Below, in pieces: positions 9,836-24,800 of a stretch of DNA of 64,000 nt (within the stretch, counting starts at the first letter, position 1; each line of letters starts with the position of its first letter). Below the pieces are notes generated by a model that was not told where the DNA came from, searched no databases, and saw only the letters and a program-made list of their open reading frames with translations. The translations under genes were made by a program, and so were the position numbers. Origin of the DNA: Liolophura sinensis (lineage: Eukaryota; Mollusca; Polyplacophora; Chitonida; Chitonidae); the NCBI RefSeq assembly GCF_032854445.1, contig NC_088300.1:71276984-71340983 (forward strand), written 5' to 3'.

Positions 9836-12800
9836 GTAAGTTTGAGACATCTGATTAGTGGAACCGGTTTCTGTTCTTCGTGTTTTCAAAGTTAGCTGTT
9901 TGACAGAAATTATTCCAAGAAGGCTTGATTCTAGTTTCATCAGTGAAATTCCATTTCACAGCTGGGTCGTTGTTGTTGCATCTTGGCATGTCATTGACAG
10001 CATGTACAACACAACGACTCCATCTCCAAACTTTTTGTCAGCTGGATTGAACATTTTAGACAAAACCAGTTGATTTCGTTGTGGGAATTTGGCATGTGTT
10101 TTAACGTGAGGTTTTGTTTTACACACGTGCAAATATATTGATGAAAGGTCTAGGTTTTGACATGGTGAAATAAACTGATAGACAAAACGTCAGAAGTAGG
10201 TTAGCCTCAAGTGGCTACTTCATCTCCTCTCTTTATACTGGGCTGGCGGCGGGAACCAATGGTAAACCATACACCAATTCACACCATGTCCGAAAAGTCC
10301 TTTTTACACAATGGCTACATTCCAAAAGTGGTGTCAACTTTGGCTCTTACCTCTCAGCCGTCTCGCAAAGAGTGGAGTTGAAGTAGCTAACTGGGGCTAG
10401 AAGTAAGTGAGACAAACTGTTATTTTTTTCACTGTAAATATGTGAAAAGTAGTTGAATAAATTAATGTTGAGTTGGAAATGCTGTCATATATTATGGTTT
10501 GTATCCTTAAATACTGGTATTGTACAGCCACATGGTATGGCAGTAAAATTTTTAGCATGACTTTCACATCGAAAAAGCAACCAACTGTTTCATTTGGTAA
10601 ATTTAAAATTATGACATTGAGCACGCTATGGTCACTGATTGGTTCAGTTTGACCACTCTTACTGAACAGTGGTAGTTAGTGGTTGACATCACTGGTTTGG
10701 CTGCGTATGCAGTTTAACTTTCATTTAAGACAACATACATGTACTTGTATAAATTTGAACCCTGTTCAAGGATAAATTCCAAAGTGTAGCACCCAGTGCT
10801 GTTTGTTTTCATTGTCTTTGACAGTGCAAAATGTACCCCAGTCATTAAATCTGGCCTAAATATCATACTGCGTCATCTGCGTTTATTCGTGCTACTGATG
10901 CAAGGGACTTACAGTGACCATGATTGGCAAGAACTGACGATCTATATAATAGCCTCTGACATTGTTATTCGTCACTCATATTCCAGTTCTGAGTGTTCTG
11001 CTATATATTGTTTTCTTTTCATTGGTATTTTATTTCATTTACATAAATAAAATCACATACAGATAATCTCTTGATGATGAATTTTGTAGCTCCCACCTTG
11101 TAACACTGCAGACGAACTGATTTGAGCTTAATTCAAGAATTGTGTAGAATTTCACTTCTTAGGGAAGGCACTTTTCATACATGTGTTTATGTTATGAAAT
11201 TGTTTCTTGAAATACCTAGTAGAAATAACACATGTACATACTTGGAAGTGTTTAAGGATGTTCTGCATACAGGTATTATCATGACTCTTCCATGTACACA
11301 TGCAAAGCAGTGAGCGTTTTTTTAACTCAGTGAACTTTAATTTTTTTTAAACATTAATGTTTATTTTATATTTGATAATATATATTTAAGGTTAAATAAT
11401 GAATTATGGACAAAAGTTTAACATTGGGAGTAACCACACTCTAAATGTTGAACTGCTTTATTGTGTCACAATAATATGAATTGAATATTGTGTTAGTTAT
11501 TAGATATTCAGAGTGTTTTGTTTTTTAAGACATAATTTAAATGACCTCAAATTCCATCCATTTTTCCCGATTTCCCGAGGAATGTGCTTTTATAGGTGCT
11601 TTGAAGGTTGGATGACATCCAACTGGGAACATGTACATTTTAGCAACAGAAGTAATGTCTGATGACATTTATTTGCCTCCAATAATGCTCTTTTGTGGTC
11701 AGTTTTCTTGGTTTTAGTGTACTTTTGTATCTCTTTGTCAAGATTTCTTATTCTTTTCTAATGCATCCAGAGGAATTAGGGCTTGATGTACTTTTGTTTG
11801 AACTCCCTGTGAATGGTGCCTTCTGGTAGTTCACTCTCATTATTTTCTGTCTATTGTAGGTAATTTGCCTCGTCCTCCTCCCCCAGTTGTGGGCAAAGTG
11901 ACCCACCATAACATAGAGCTGTACTGGGAAGAAGCCCTGTCCAAACTCAACCAGAACATCAAGAAGGGGGACAGACGTGTGCGTGTCTGTATACAGGAAC
12001 AAGACACTCACAACCAATGGGGAAATGTGTACACGTAAGTAGATAGCAAACAGTGATGATGGCGCTCCATTTTTCACAGGCCCCTTTGCCCACAAATCGG
12101 ATGACTTTTCTCTGTACAGCTATGAGTTCTCTAGATAGAGAGCATACATGTAATGGGGGCAAATTTAGTGAAGTCAAGTAGATCTTCTTATTTATTAACT
12201 TGTGGGCTAAATTCTGAACTCACTTTGTGATATTAATATCTTTATTTAATCCTAACGGGCAGTTATGTAAGGCGTTGTTCCCAGCTAGAGTAGATTTTGT
12301 ATTTTTGTACAGTGACATTCGGCAAAATGTACATACTAATCAGTCGATCCTGCATAAAAGCATTATCAAGTACCGGTACCAAAACTGACCTTCAGTACTA
12401 ACTGCTCTGAGCGAGCACATGTAGGGACAAGCCGGTGTTATAATCTGTTATCAGGATATAATTCGTTTTACATGCATAAGCAAAACAGCACCATCATTTT
12501 AATATTGCTTTTTGGTCACAATATTTAATAATATATGTACATGTATATATCAGTATGCATGTATTATTGATATTCTTCATGTTTCACAAATGCAGTTTTA
12601 GATGGTGTCTACTTGTTGTATGTTGCTATTATTTTATAGAGCTTTTCTGAGAAGAAAAAATTGAGCCTTTTCACAGAGCTGCATTCTTGAAATCATTTAA
12701 CATACGTGTAAGTCAGATTTTCATTAACAATGACAAAATTTCTGGACATTGCATTGCCTGATCTGCACTGATCTGTAAATTTGGATAATCCTTCTTAGGA

Positions 12801-15800
12801 TGTTTGTCTCCAATCACCTGAAACATGAGAGTATGGACTGGGTAGGGGTGGGGGACAGGGCTGGAAACAAAACCACATTTGCTTTGTGCAGCCAACAGCT
12901 TTCGGAGTGGCTATTGATATGTATGGCAGTGTTAGTTACCCCATTGATATGGCTATTGAACTGCTTACCTGTGTGCATAGAGTTGTCTTAAGTAAGTTAG
13001 TGAGTATAATCTTGTTTTCTGAGGTTTGACAGTTCAGACTGTAGGGGTAATTCCTCTACTTTATTAAGGACTGTTTGTTATGCTTGAGTTCTTATTGTTA
13101 AGACCCATGCGTAACACTACACTGCTAACTGAACAAACTTACATCAGATGTGAACAGTATTACACCTACTTGTAGTCCAAACAATAACTGTATTATAGGC
13201 AGAATATCGGCGCAGCCTGGCCAAGCCATTTAACAGATTCTACCTAGTAATTGTAGAGTTTCAGTGATAAGGTCATTTATTCACATGCAGCTCTCGCTTG
13301 TTTACACAGGTACAGCTTTGTTTTGTGTGCAGGTGACCAGTTGCTGGTTATTATAAAGTTAATACTATGAGGTATGGTATAAAACACATGGCAATTAGTA
13401 TATATAGAATATTCTATTACCCTTCGATTCCTTTTATTACATACATCGCACTGCTTGGCATTGTGCCAAGTGGACATCGTATGAGTCGTTAGATACCCCG
13501 ATCACGTGACAGAAGCGTTTGACTTCTGGACAGGTTTGTTGTAGTTCTATGGGTGGATAGAGGTTGTTGTTTACACTGAATGAAGCAGACAAATATGAAC
13601 AAAGAAACAAAATGGCTATTTTTTCTGTCAGAGCGAACGTTTATTTTAAAGGAGAAAATTATCAGGCTGCAGATAATTTAAAGCCTATAGGGACGTTTGA
13701 ATACTACACAATAAAGGATAGTAATGGTTTCACGAAAAATTTTTTTTTTTTTTACATACGCACCTGATAATTCTTCCTGCAAGTCTTTCCTTGAGCGGCC
13801 TCTCCTAAGCGTCCCCAGTTGACCACAAACCGTGGTATGGCAATCAGCATGAATCCAGTGTACGGAGTTATGTCACCAAACTGTGTGTTTCAAAACGACG
13901 TGAAATCAGCAATATCCTACATGCTTTGTGTGTTATCAGAAAATGCTGAAAGTGAAAATACCGTTTAGTGAAAATACTCCCATGTCAGTCACGCCACTCC
14001 CAGTGCAAATGCCCGGTGCTGTCGACTGTAATGTTACACGTAACAGTAGCAGTACCATCCAAATGGCAAAATTCCAGTTTTCAGTCACACCTCAAAGTTT
14101 TGGAGGGCTGTTCAACAATGCAACAATAAATAACAGCACAGCTCACATCAACTTCACATCCTCAGGATAGCGGACTGGCTGCAGATAGTCATTTTCAACT
14201 CCCAATCCTTGTTTGATGTATATCCGTGTTAAACTGTTGTTTTTTTTTTTTCACAATTTTCAGTCCGTTTACTCATGCTTTCTCTCCGCCAACGCTGTTG
14301 TCTGACTGCTGTCAGTATATTGCCCTTGACCCAGATCTTCAAATTCGGTACATCTTGTGCCCTTTATGAATGAGAGTGACGCATATATTTTACGAAACAA
14401 TCTGGTACGGCGCACTGAGTGAAACATGTGCATAGCTTGAACATATAAATTATAAAATATTTATTTGCTTACTTATAATAAGCATAAACACATATCTATG
14501 ATGCTGTTATTGTTTCATTATTTATCAACATATGTTTAGAAATTAACATTGAATTAAAAATGTGAATTGAAGTGTTCCATTATTTCAACATTCGTTACCC
14601 AGTGTTTATGAATTTGATACAGAATACAACATGACCACAAAGCATTTACACAAGCAAACCAAATAAAATTCAGTATCAAACTATTGTTAACCTAATTTTG
14701 TGTGTTTCAATTATTTTTTTTTTCATACGTAAGTCAAACTTTAATTACATATTTTTTTTATTATTCTGTTCTATTCGTGAAGCACGTCCGTAATATTTAG
14801 CATCGCATTTTAACACCCCCTGTAAAACACATCATGGTTTGGTCCAGAATTAGGTCACGCCCCTTTAGAACGTTCAGTTGGGCTAAAACAACATCAGGGA
14901 AAGTGGGGGCATTTTTTGCTGTTAATCTATACCGCAATGGCAGTTTTGTTATAATTACGAAAACATTTTGCTGCTACCAAGGTAATAGAATAGAAATAAT
15001 GTCTGCGTCAGGATAGTCTAATGGTAGTTTTAAATCAAATCGATGTGGAAGAGTTTACAAATTTTAGGTCGAAGGCTTCTTCTACATCGATTTGATGTAA
15101 AACTACCGTTAGACTACCCAGACGCGAACATTATTTCTGAAATAGGCCTGTTTCCTTGTAATGTATGTATGTATGCTTGGGGTTTAAGGTTGTACTTGAC
15201 AATTTTTCAGTCATATAACAATGAGGAGTCATTATGGGAGTGTGAACATATATTGTCTTCTTGTGGCAGGGTGAATCAATGCTGTCAAAGTGCTGCCGCC
15301 ACTCAAGTATCATGCAAAAGATACGACATGCCATAACACTTAGTCACAATATACTGACACTGGGCCAACCAGTCCTGTTTCCTTTGCTCAAGCTTGGCAA
15401 TGCAGCAACAAGTACTATTTTTACAATCTTTGATGTGATCCGACCAAGGTTTGATCTCAGGCCTCTGACTTCGAGATGGATGCTTGTAGTGATTTAGCAC
15501 TCTGAAAACATTCAGGAAAATTTTAATACATACATTCTGCACAACGTGTACTTTCCATTTTTTTTTTGAGCATTCAGTGATTAAGCATGTGCATCTTTTA
15601 AGTGTAGATAATATTCTTCAAATACATGACTTTACAACATGTTACAAAACTGTGTTTAAGGTATCAGACAGAATATAGTCAGGTATTTTCATTGCCTTTT
15701 AACACAACTACTTATAAATTATGCCATCTATGAAATGAATAAGCATAATGTAGTAAAATGTCACGTGATATTTGCAATGCTTTTGGAGATGGGATTATTT

Positions 15801-18800
15801 AAGAGCTTTAATAACCATCATGCTTTAATATCCCAATTGAATTTTCTGTAAGTGTTATATCTGCTATAGTATAAATGTAATATTTCAAATTTTTATTTAA
15901 TGTAGAAACGGAGATTTTAATACTGCAACTCTCAGAACATAATGTGTTATTCACTTGAAAAAAAAAAAAATGGAAGGAAAAGGCAAAGCACCTTCTGTGT
16001 TCTTAAGAAGTTAATAGAAGTTAATTTAAAGCTCAAACTGTATTTTCTGGCATTTTAAGTCTGTTGTAGGGTATTTATTTTGGTGAACATGATAGGATTT
16101 GTTTGTGCAGGTATAAACATGATGCAAATGTATGTGCTTTGAAAAGCTGCCCATGTCAGCTAAGTCTTGTCAGGTCAGCTACATGCAGATAATGACCCAG
16201 TGTCCAGAGTGGCAATTGAAAAGTGATATACCCTTTCAGTGACCTGACCCGCTCACCACATTATATCCCCTGTATCTCATTTTTCTCTCAATGGGTCAGC
16301 CTTTTCAGAGATCAAATTCTAGACCCTTCTTTCATCTTTGAATGCACATGTATGGCATTTAGTGACACATGACCCCAGTATGTTGTCATTCGCTGTGTTT
16401 GCAGAAAAGTGACCTTAGCTCAAAAGCTTTTTATGGAAGTAATATTTTTTTTTTGGCTATATTAATTCTTTGTATCTCTTAAATTATGTAACTTGCACAT
16501 GTGTGGACATGTGTCACGGTTTTCAGATACATGTATAGGCACATATGCAGGTGTAACCTTCATTAGAAAGGATAAATGTATTTTTTGAGGATTGAGCCAT
16601 TGTCAGATGATAATTAACTGATCGACTACACATTCTAATTTCGTCATTTTTATTTAATATTTGTCAGTTGCTAAAAAAGGTTGTGAATAATTCTGGGCAC
16701 TCAAGTTTCCTTCACCCATGATACTGACACACATCATCACGTGTATGTATGAGAGAGTGTATGTATGAGTATATTGCCTAAATTCACAACCAAATAAATA
16801 TTTACCTATAAATATAAGGCCTCTTAACCATCAAGTCAGTGCTATCAAAAACTTGTCGTCATTTGATATTTTGTTCAAGTTTGTAATGAGGAGGGTTCAG
16901 TAAATATGAACTTCGAACATGATAACATGCATGTGTACATTTACTAACATGTAGCTTATTCAGTATATATTCCTTCCATTTGAAGGATGATCTGAATTTT
17001 CAGTCATACAACTATGACCTGTATAGTATATACAAGTGAGGATCAAAGGCCTGGTTATAAACATGTATGGTGTGCTCGTGAATGAATACATGTATCAAGC
17101 ATCTGACATCAGATTAAACCTGGCCTTGTTGTTTCCATGGGAGGGACTACGTTATTGTTGAGGAATGCGTCAGGGTGTATGTATACATATGTGTGTCTGT
17201 TGTGTACCGCTTTACTAGAAACTACTAGGTATTTGGGACCAAGCTGTCAGTTATAATGTACTATAACTACATGTATTCACAAGTGGTGTTGTACTTAGTA
17301 CAAAACAGGCTTTACATGCCCACACTTACCAGTAAGTAGTGTAATACACCATACCGACACTAGTACTCAGATAAAGATGAACTCAAACAGGAGTTGTGAG
17401 AAAATATATGTATATAATTGAACTCTATATGTGTTTAATAAAGTACAAGAAATTATACATGCATATGCAGTACTTAACTATAAAAAGAATAGTGTATTAA
17501 TAAACTCTTGTGTTCAGGTAAATGACTTAAAATTTCTCACATAATACATGTAGTGCATTTTTACAAAGAGACAATTATGTTTATTTATTTCATTGGTGTT
17601 TTACACCATACTCAAGAATATTTCACTTACACGCTGGTGGCCAGCATTATGGTGGGAGGAAACTGTGCAGAGCACGGGGGAAACCCAGGACCATCCCACG
17701 TATGAGACCATTATAAATGTCAGAAAGTGTTAGTTTAGAAACTGAGTGTTTCAGTACAATCATTGGAAATCAGCAGAATTCACACAATAGGGTAATATGT
17801 GCAACTAAGCCATGAGCAGTATTTATGGTCATCTACCATTTGCAATTAAACCATTTATTGATTATCATTGACTGCTTAACAATTGTGTAATTTTATATAC
17901 ATGTTGTTCTGATGTCATCATAGTTCAACATGATTTGTGTTTTTTAGTTTTATTAGATGATGTTACCATTGTAATCACTTCTGGATTAGGTCTCTGCTTG
18001 TATGAAAGTTTCTGTGGCCTACCATATTATACCAGTACATTATGATTACGCTCTAAGATTTCTTTGCACACCAGTTCGTTTAGTGTATAGGCTGCTCAGA
18101 CAGTTTGTGACACAGTCTGGTAAATTTTTGCCTACATGTACATGTAGCAGCTAGTTTCTGTCAGAAAGCTTACAGGTGATGGTGGCATTATAGTCACTAT
18201 ATGATGATAGGTCATTCAGCTTTAGATATGTGTATGCAAACAGTACACTGCATGTGAATGGCGTTGATGACAGAGTGCACCAGGTCAGCCATGAAAACCT
18301 ACTTTGCATTGTACCCTGTCATTGTAGTTGGGTCTGAAAGTTGACATTTACAGGTAACGTTTGAATGATCTTGACCATGTGACTTAATCACAGCTGTCAA
18401 CTTTTGGTCAGAAATACAATTTCCATTTCATTAACCTGCATGACATTTAGCAGCTCTGGTTGCTAATCCTCACAACATGGGGTGGGTCAACTCAGAGGGT
18501 GAGGTGTGCAGTTTGCAGATACATGTCCATCTCTGAATATACCTATGAATGAAATCGAAGAAAGTACATGTATCAACACAGGCAATGTCTATTACACACC
18601 TTTAAATTCCAAATGCTGTCTCAAAGCATGACCATGTCAACAAGGAATGTACATGCGCCAATGTACACTGCAGACAAACCGATTATTCGGGTAAGGACTA
18701 TGTGGAAGTCACCTCACACCTTTATATGGTGAACAGTTGCCTCTTAAGAGCCCTCATTATGCAAGGAATGTGTGTACAAATGCATTTCAGCTAAAAATGA

Positions 18801-21800
18801 ATTTCACTGTTCCAGAAGAGATTCTCTTCCCATATGTTTATATCGGGTACCTCCCATTAAAGACAGAATACATAATCCATGCCAGTTTTCCTAAGACAAC
18901 CACAGTTTACTTTTACACTGTTTCGGCAGCACTGCGTGGGAGTCAGGCATACCGGGGACAGGATTTGTTATCAAATTTGGAGTTTGCACAACACCATCAC
19001 TGGCTTTATATCAAAATAAAATGCATGTTTTATGATATCCTGATCACAGTTTGCCCAGACGTGATTTACATGTCACCAACAACAGATAAGATTATTGTTT
19101 TTCGTTTCATCAGCAAAAACCATGTGATCGAACGGTAGATACGTGGAAATTTGAGTCCTGTGATTGTAAGTGGTATGTATCCACATGTCAATAAAATCAA
19201 TATGTATGACGAAAATTTCATCTGAGTGGACTCAATTATTAAGTATTCCTATGTACGAAATATGGGAAAAAGTTGACAGTCTTTCATATCACACCAGAAT
19301 GAACAAGAAATGTTTGGCTGCACAGTGCACATGTCGCTTTAATCACAGTTTAACATCTTCATCTCATCTGTTGCTGTAGGCCTAGTTTGCAAATGTGGAT
19401 TCACCGTGTGCTAAATTCTACTACAGATTTGTATATGGAGAGCCCTGCCGTTTAAAAACTGATATTTGACACAACACTCCACATCGGTAAAGGTACTGGG
19501 TAGTCACACTTAATCTTCAAAGAGTTTTCTCCCAAATTCCCATTTATCACAACCAACCTGTTGCGAAGGGCATGTACTAAAATCAGTATAATTAAATGTC
19601 AGGAAAACATGAATAGTTAGAATGACTAACTACTCAGTGAAGCGTGAGCTTGTTGATTGTCTGAACTCTCAGCAAAAACTTTTACAGTACAGTACAGTCA
19701 TTTACAGTACATCTTCATTGTAAATCCTTTAAGGTTGTATCTGAAAAACTGGATCCATTTTCACATTATTTATTTGATTGGTTTTTAACACACACCCACA
19801 AATTTTTCACTTATGTGACATCAATCTATGTGACAAACCTCCTGACTTAAGGCCATAGCCAAATTGACTACATCTGGATTTGATCATTTGACCTCATCAG
19901 AGAGAGTCATAGTCACCCAGCGCTGTAACTGTCAGTGCCAACTATGGCCACTTTTCACATTCTTAGCTGTATGTGTATATAAATGTATCAGAGACATACA
20001 TGGCAGTAAAGAAAACCTATTCATGTGTACATGGAAAAGGTATGTCTTTGAGATTATACGAGATACAGTAGAATGTACATCATGCATTATACATTTAGCA
20101 TTTATACTGTGCAGCACTGGCAAGGATAGGGGGAGCAAAGTAAATGTTGAATATATGTATTGATTGGTGAATATTATTGACTGATTATTGAACACCTGAA
20201 TTTTGATCACGTAAATATGTTAAATTACTAGTAAAACCATGTAATTGACTTAAGTACAGTTGGCAGAGAGAATTACATAAAAGCAATTACAGAAGATATG
20301 ACCGGTAACTAGTTTAACAGATTAAATAGATTTTTCTTTATCTTATATCATGTAATGTGTAAAAGTAGCGTCGCTTGGGCCTAATCCAAACAGAACAATA
20401 AATCAGTCATATCTGACCGTGTTTGACTCAAATGAGATCATTGAGAGACCAGAAATGAGATACAAGAGTGATAAACGAACTGGCACAGGTTTACATATTG
20501 GGCAATCAAATGATAATAGTGTAATTTGTCTGAAAAGAATGCCTCTTGTTCCCAGGTACGCTGGTATTCTACACTGCACATGTATGTGTTCATTCTTAGT
20601 ATAAATGTTGATGGCGTTCGTGGTAGGATTGAGTGGATACATGCATAACACCAATTGTTCCATGTGTCCATGCACATGTATGTACTTTTACTGTTTGATA
20701 GGGAAGGGGGCCTCCATAGCCGAGGTTCCAGTGCAGTGCAATAGCCCAGGAACCTCTCATTAATGCAGTAGTTTTGAGTTTAAATCCAGCTGATGCTGAC
20801 TTTCTCTGTTTAAGAATAGATTTTTATTCATCCTTGTATACTTAATCCAGTTTGAGCGTGATTACTGAACTATAGGTAGTAGGGATGAGTTCATATGCGT
20901 ATGTACACCCGTCCAAACTTTATTTCTAACCCTGAAAGTAAATTTGAGTCCTGGCAAAATAATACATTGTGTGATAATGGAAATGAAAGTGATGTCTTCA
21001 GCTTCATTATAATATGTACAGCTGATTACTGTCATGTATAAGGATTTTGTTGAGATTGACAGACAAAGTAAGTTTCATTTCCTGTACACATGGTAAATGA
21101 AAGTAATCCAATCTAATTAATAAATTTTCCTGTTATTAATACATTGGTGGTAAGGACTTATATGTATTGATTTCAGTTTTCTTCTTTATAATCCCAGAAC
21201 CATGTACTCCTTGATGATTATTCTGATTTATGTTACATTGATAACTAGTGCATATTGAAATCCGGTGTGTGACAATTTAATTACACTCATTTTAATCAGT
21301 GCCAACAACTACAAGTCATATCCCCTGGCCTGGGTTAAATGAGCATACAACATAATATCCAGGTTCTGCTTTCCCATTGTTTTCAGTACTCACCTTTGAA
21401 CTCACCTAAGTACATGTATAGTATGTGTGCTTTGGCATTCTTAAGGCAAAGGAAAAGAGAGATTGGTAATGTACACAGTGAAAAAAACAAGACTTTGACA
21501 TTTGTTTGCAACTTTTTTTTGTAAAAAAATCTCATGATTACCACAATTAAGTCTCCAAAAACAGGAAAAAAAGCCAAAGCTGTACATCTCCTTGGGTCAC
21601 CTATAATAAGATCTGTCATTAGCTCATGGGAACGCAGAGCACTAGCTATACTTTACATAAGTGATTTGGCTGAGCTTACAAAGCGTCCCCAGTTTACCAA
21701 AATATATGGCAGCTGACACCAAGGGGGGACACAAAGAAAATAATTACGTTCATTATGTGATAAGTTTTTAAATCAAATCATGACTTTTTGTATAAACAAC

Positions 21801-24800
21801 AAAGTCATATTTTTCTTATGTGATCGTCCATTTTCAACAATGTGAGTTAAGTTTTGTATCAGACATTTGGTAATTGGTATTTTGGAGTATTGTTCTTAAG
21901 GCATGTAGAGAGTTTACAAGATCAAGTTTAGCTATTGTAAAACATTTTCAACCACTAAAGTATTTTTTTCAGTAGAATTTATACATATGAGTATTATGGA
22001 AATGATGCTAAAAATGATTTATTTGTGTCACTGTAGACACAAGCTTCATAAAACTGTGCAAATTATGTCTCTACACCCAATTATCGTATTGGTTGCGGAG
22101 GTCGTTGAAAAGGTTGATGAATTAGGAAATTCCAAAATGCATTTTTGGTTCCATGAATTTAATTATTTGTTTGTGTGTAAAAACATGTTAGCTGTAAAAC
22201 TTTGCCTTTTGCGTAGTTTGAAATTTTAGTTTTTTTCTCAATGAAGACAAATATTTATAATAGTTAAGGAAAGTTGTCTGGGACAAACTCAGGACATGTT
22301 TTATATCTTAAATAGCAGAGCTTATGTAACAAATAGGATTTTCTTCCTGGCCGTACAGACTGCATGTGTAATGTTTGTGAACATTTGTTTTGGCACTGTG
22401 TGTGCATTTCTCTTAGAGAGCACATGCTATTCTGTCATAGAGTATGTACTTCTCTGATGAAACACCAAACCCAAACAAATGCTGTTTCTTTCATATGTTG
22501 TGTTGTATACATGTAGCTGCTATTGTGTAATAGAGGCAGGTGTTTCACTGTATGTGCAAAGTATCAACTTTGTACAGAATATGTGTAATTAAATCTTTGG
22601 TTACTGGCACCATTAGTATTGTATAGTCGTCTGTCACCTAGTACACAGCTACATGTACCTAGCTGGTAAAAGTTGGACATTGCAGATAAGGCATTCTGTT
22701 GACGGTAGAAATAAAGAAAGCATTCCTTTAAATAATTAATTTAAAAAAAATGTCATCTCCATGGATGTGGATATACAAGGTCCTACAAGATTAAGAAACA
22801 TCTTAAATATTTCATTCTTTCCTTCCTATGTTTTAATTTGGCATGGATCACTTTTTTTGATTTGTATGAAAGGTGGCTGGTGTCTCTTGCATTTAGTACA
22901 TTCTTGCAGCTTTTGGTCTGTTTATACTAAGGTTTAAAACTTAGTTTTAACATAGCACTGAAGGTCAAGATAACTGGATTCTAATTATGTTGACTGTAAT
23001 AGCAGTGTTGGTCTACACTGGCATGTCAGTCTGCCGTATTGGCTTTCACTTTCTAAAAATACCAGTTTAAATGTGTTGGGACACCAAAGCAAGGACTCAT
23101 GAAAACCTGATATGTGCATAAAATAGCCTAACAGGTTATCTGCAGGCACATGTATAAATGTACCATTTGCACTTAATAAATGTAATGATTGATATTGTTG
23201 TAGTACATGAACTGTGTGTTTGATTTTGAGATCTGTACTATTTATAGGGTGTCCCCTCACTTCTGGCAGATTAAGTGTTGTTAGATCAAAATATAACGGT
23301 CAGCAACATTCAAAAAAAGAATTTGAAAGCTTAACTTGGCGAACAAGAAATAAAATAAGTAAATAAAAACAAACAGAATGAATATTCTAATTATTTACAT
23401 TTATTACATTTAAGAGTTTGTATCATATTTTTAATGGCTGAGGGGGATAGCATACGAGTGCGGCGGAATGACCTTGGAGCCTTTCACCAATGCGATCGTT
23501 GTGAATTCAAGCCCAGCCGGTTGTACATGGGAGCATGAATTAATGGAGAAATTCCTAGAAAACATGAATCCATGTGTAGGTGCATTTTGGATATGTGAGA
23601 TCACAAATACAATATGATCAAAACCTATCCTGTATTAGTTTACATAAGGTTTATGTATTTTATGAAGAAGGCATCAATACAGTTTGCCTCCCATGCTCGG
23701 ATGAATTCAGTATGAATGTCTGAATTCGGATGAATTCAGTATAAATGCCTGAGCTCAGAAGGGTTTGGCCATGCAGGCATGCATGTGGAATGATGCTGAT
23801 GTTGGATTTAATTTTCTCCGTCAAGATCCTGCTGATCGGGTGTATGGTCACGGCAGGCTCTAAGAGCTAAGCTAACGCTCTTAGTGCAATAACGGAAGCT
23901 GTAAAGTACCTGGCATAATTCTCCCACCTGTGAAAATGACGGCTGGCTCAGTCCTGCCGTAACCATGGGAGATCAAGTCTTTCACGTGGCTATAAACATG
24001 AGATGATCTGTATCAGCTAGGTGTAAGACTTTGTTCAAACATTAAGACTGCCCCTTTTATTTGATCTTTTTGGTATTACATGCACATGCATATAAATAAA
24101 TCTAATATACTTACTCAAACTTTCATTTAATAGTTCGTCCGAACATGAGCATTAACAGTGATTGTCGTCATTACATTCAAGTATGTTTGATCTTCAAAGG
24201 CAAAAGCTGTGGGTTGTATTGATTTGCAGGCACATGTTGTAGTGACATTTTGTTTCCTCTTTGACAGACCATTTATAACAATGACAACTAGGTGTAGAGA
24301 GAGTAAGATTTATCACAATTATACCTGTAATCTGCAATGCTGCATTTAGAATTTACAAAGCCAGTTTAGTGTAAACTTTGCTATCACTAAATCATCAATC
24401 ATGAATACATATGCAGGCCTACATCGATAGGCCTTAGTCCAGAAAATGTTAATACCAGTCTCTGGTCTGTTTAATTGAACTCATTTGCATATCAAAACTA
24501 GATGTATTCATGCAGTTAGTGGGAAGGTACACTTAATACATGTACATGTAAGTATTGCCGAGATACTAAATTTAGCATACCTGTATAAACCTCTCCCTCA
24601 TTCCACCACTCTATGCATTTATTCATTGACTAGATTGGTGGTTTTTGCCACCTATATGACACTTGTGTATGAATATTCCACTTATATGTCGGCGGCCAGC
24701 ATTATGGTGGGAGGAAACCGAGCAGAGACCCATTGCCATCCGCATATTGCTGGCAGACCTTCCCACATGCATCCAAAGACAAAACCAGCATGAGCTGGAC

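Noticed and set aside
18737-19138. 133-codon plus-strand open frame in FANK1 intron 2
   Set aside because: No family features, no splice signals and AT-rich codon mix; an open frame of this size is expected by chance in a 64-kb window.
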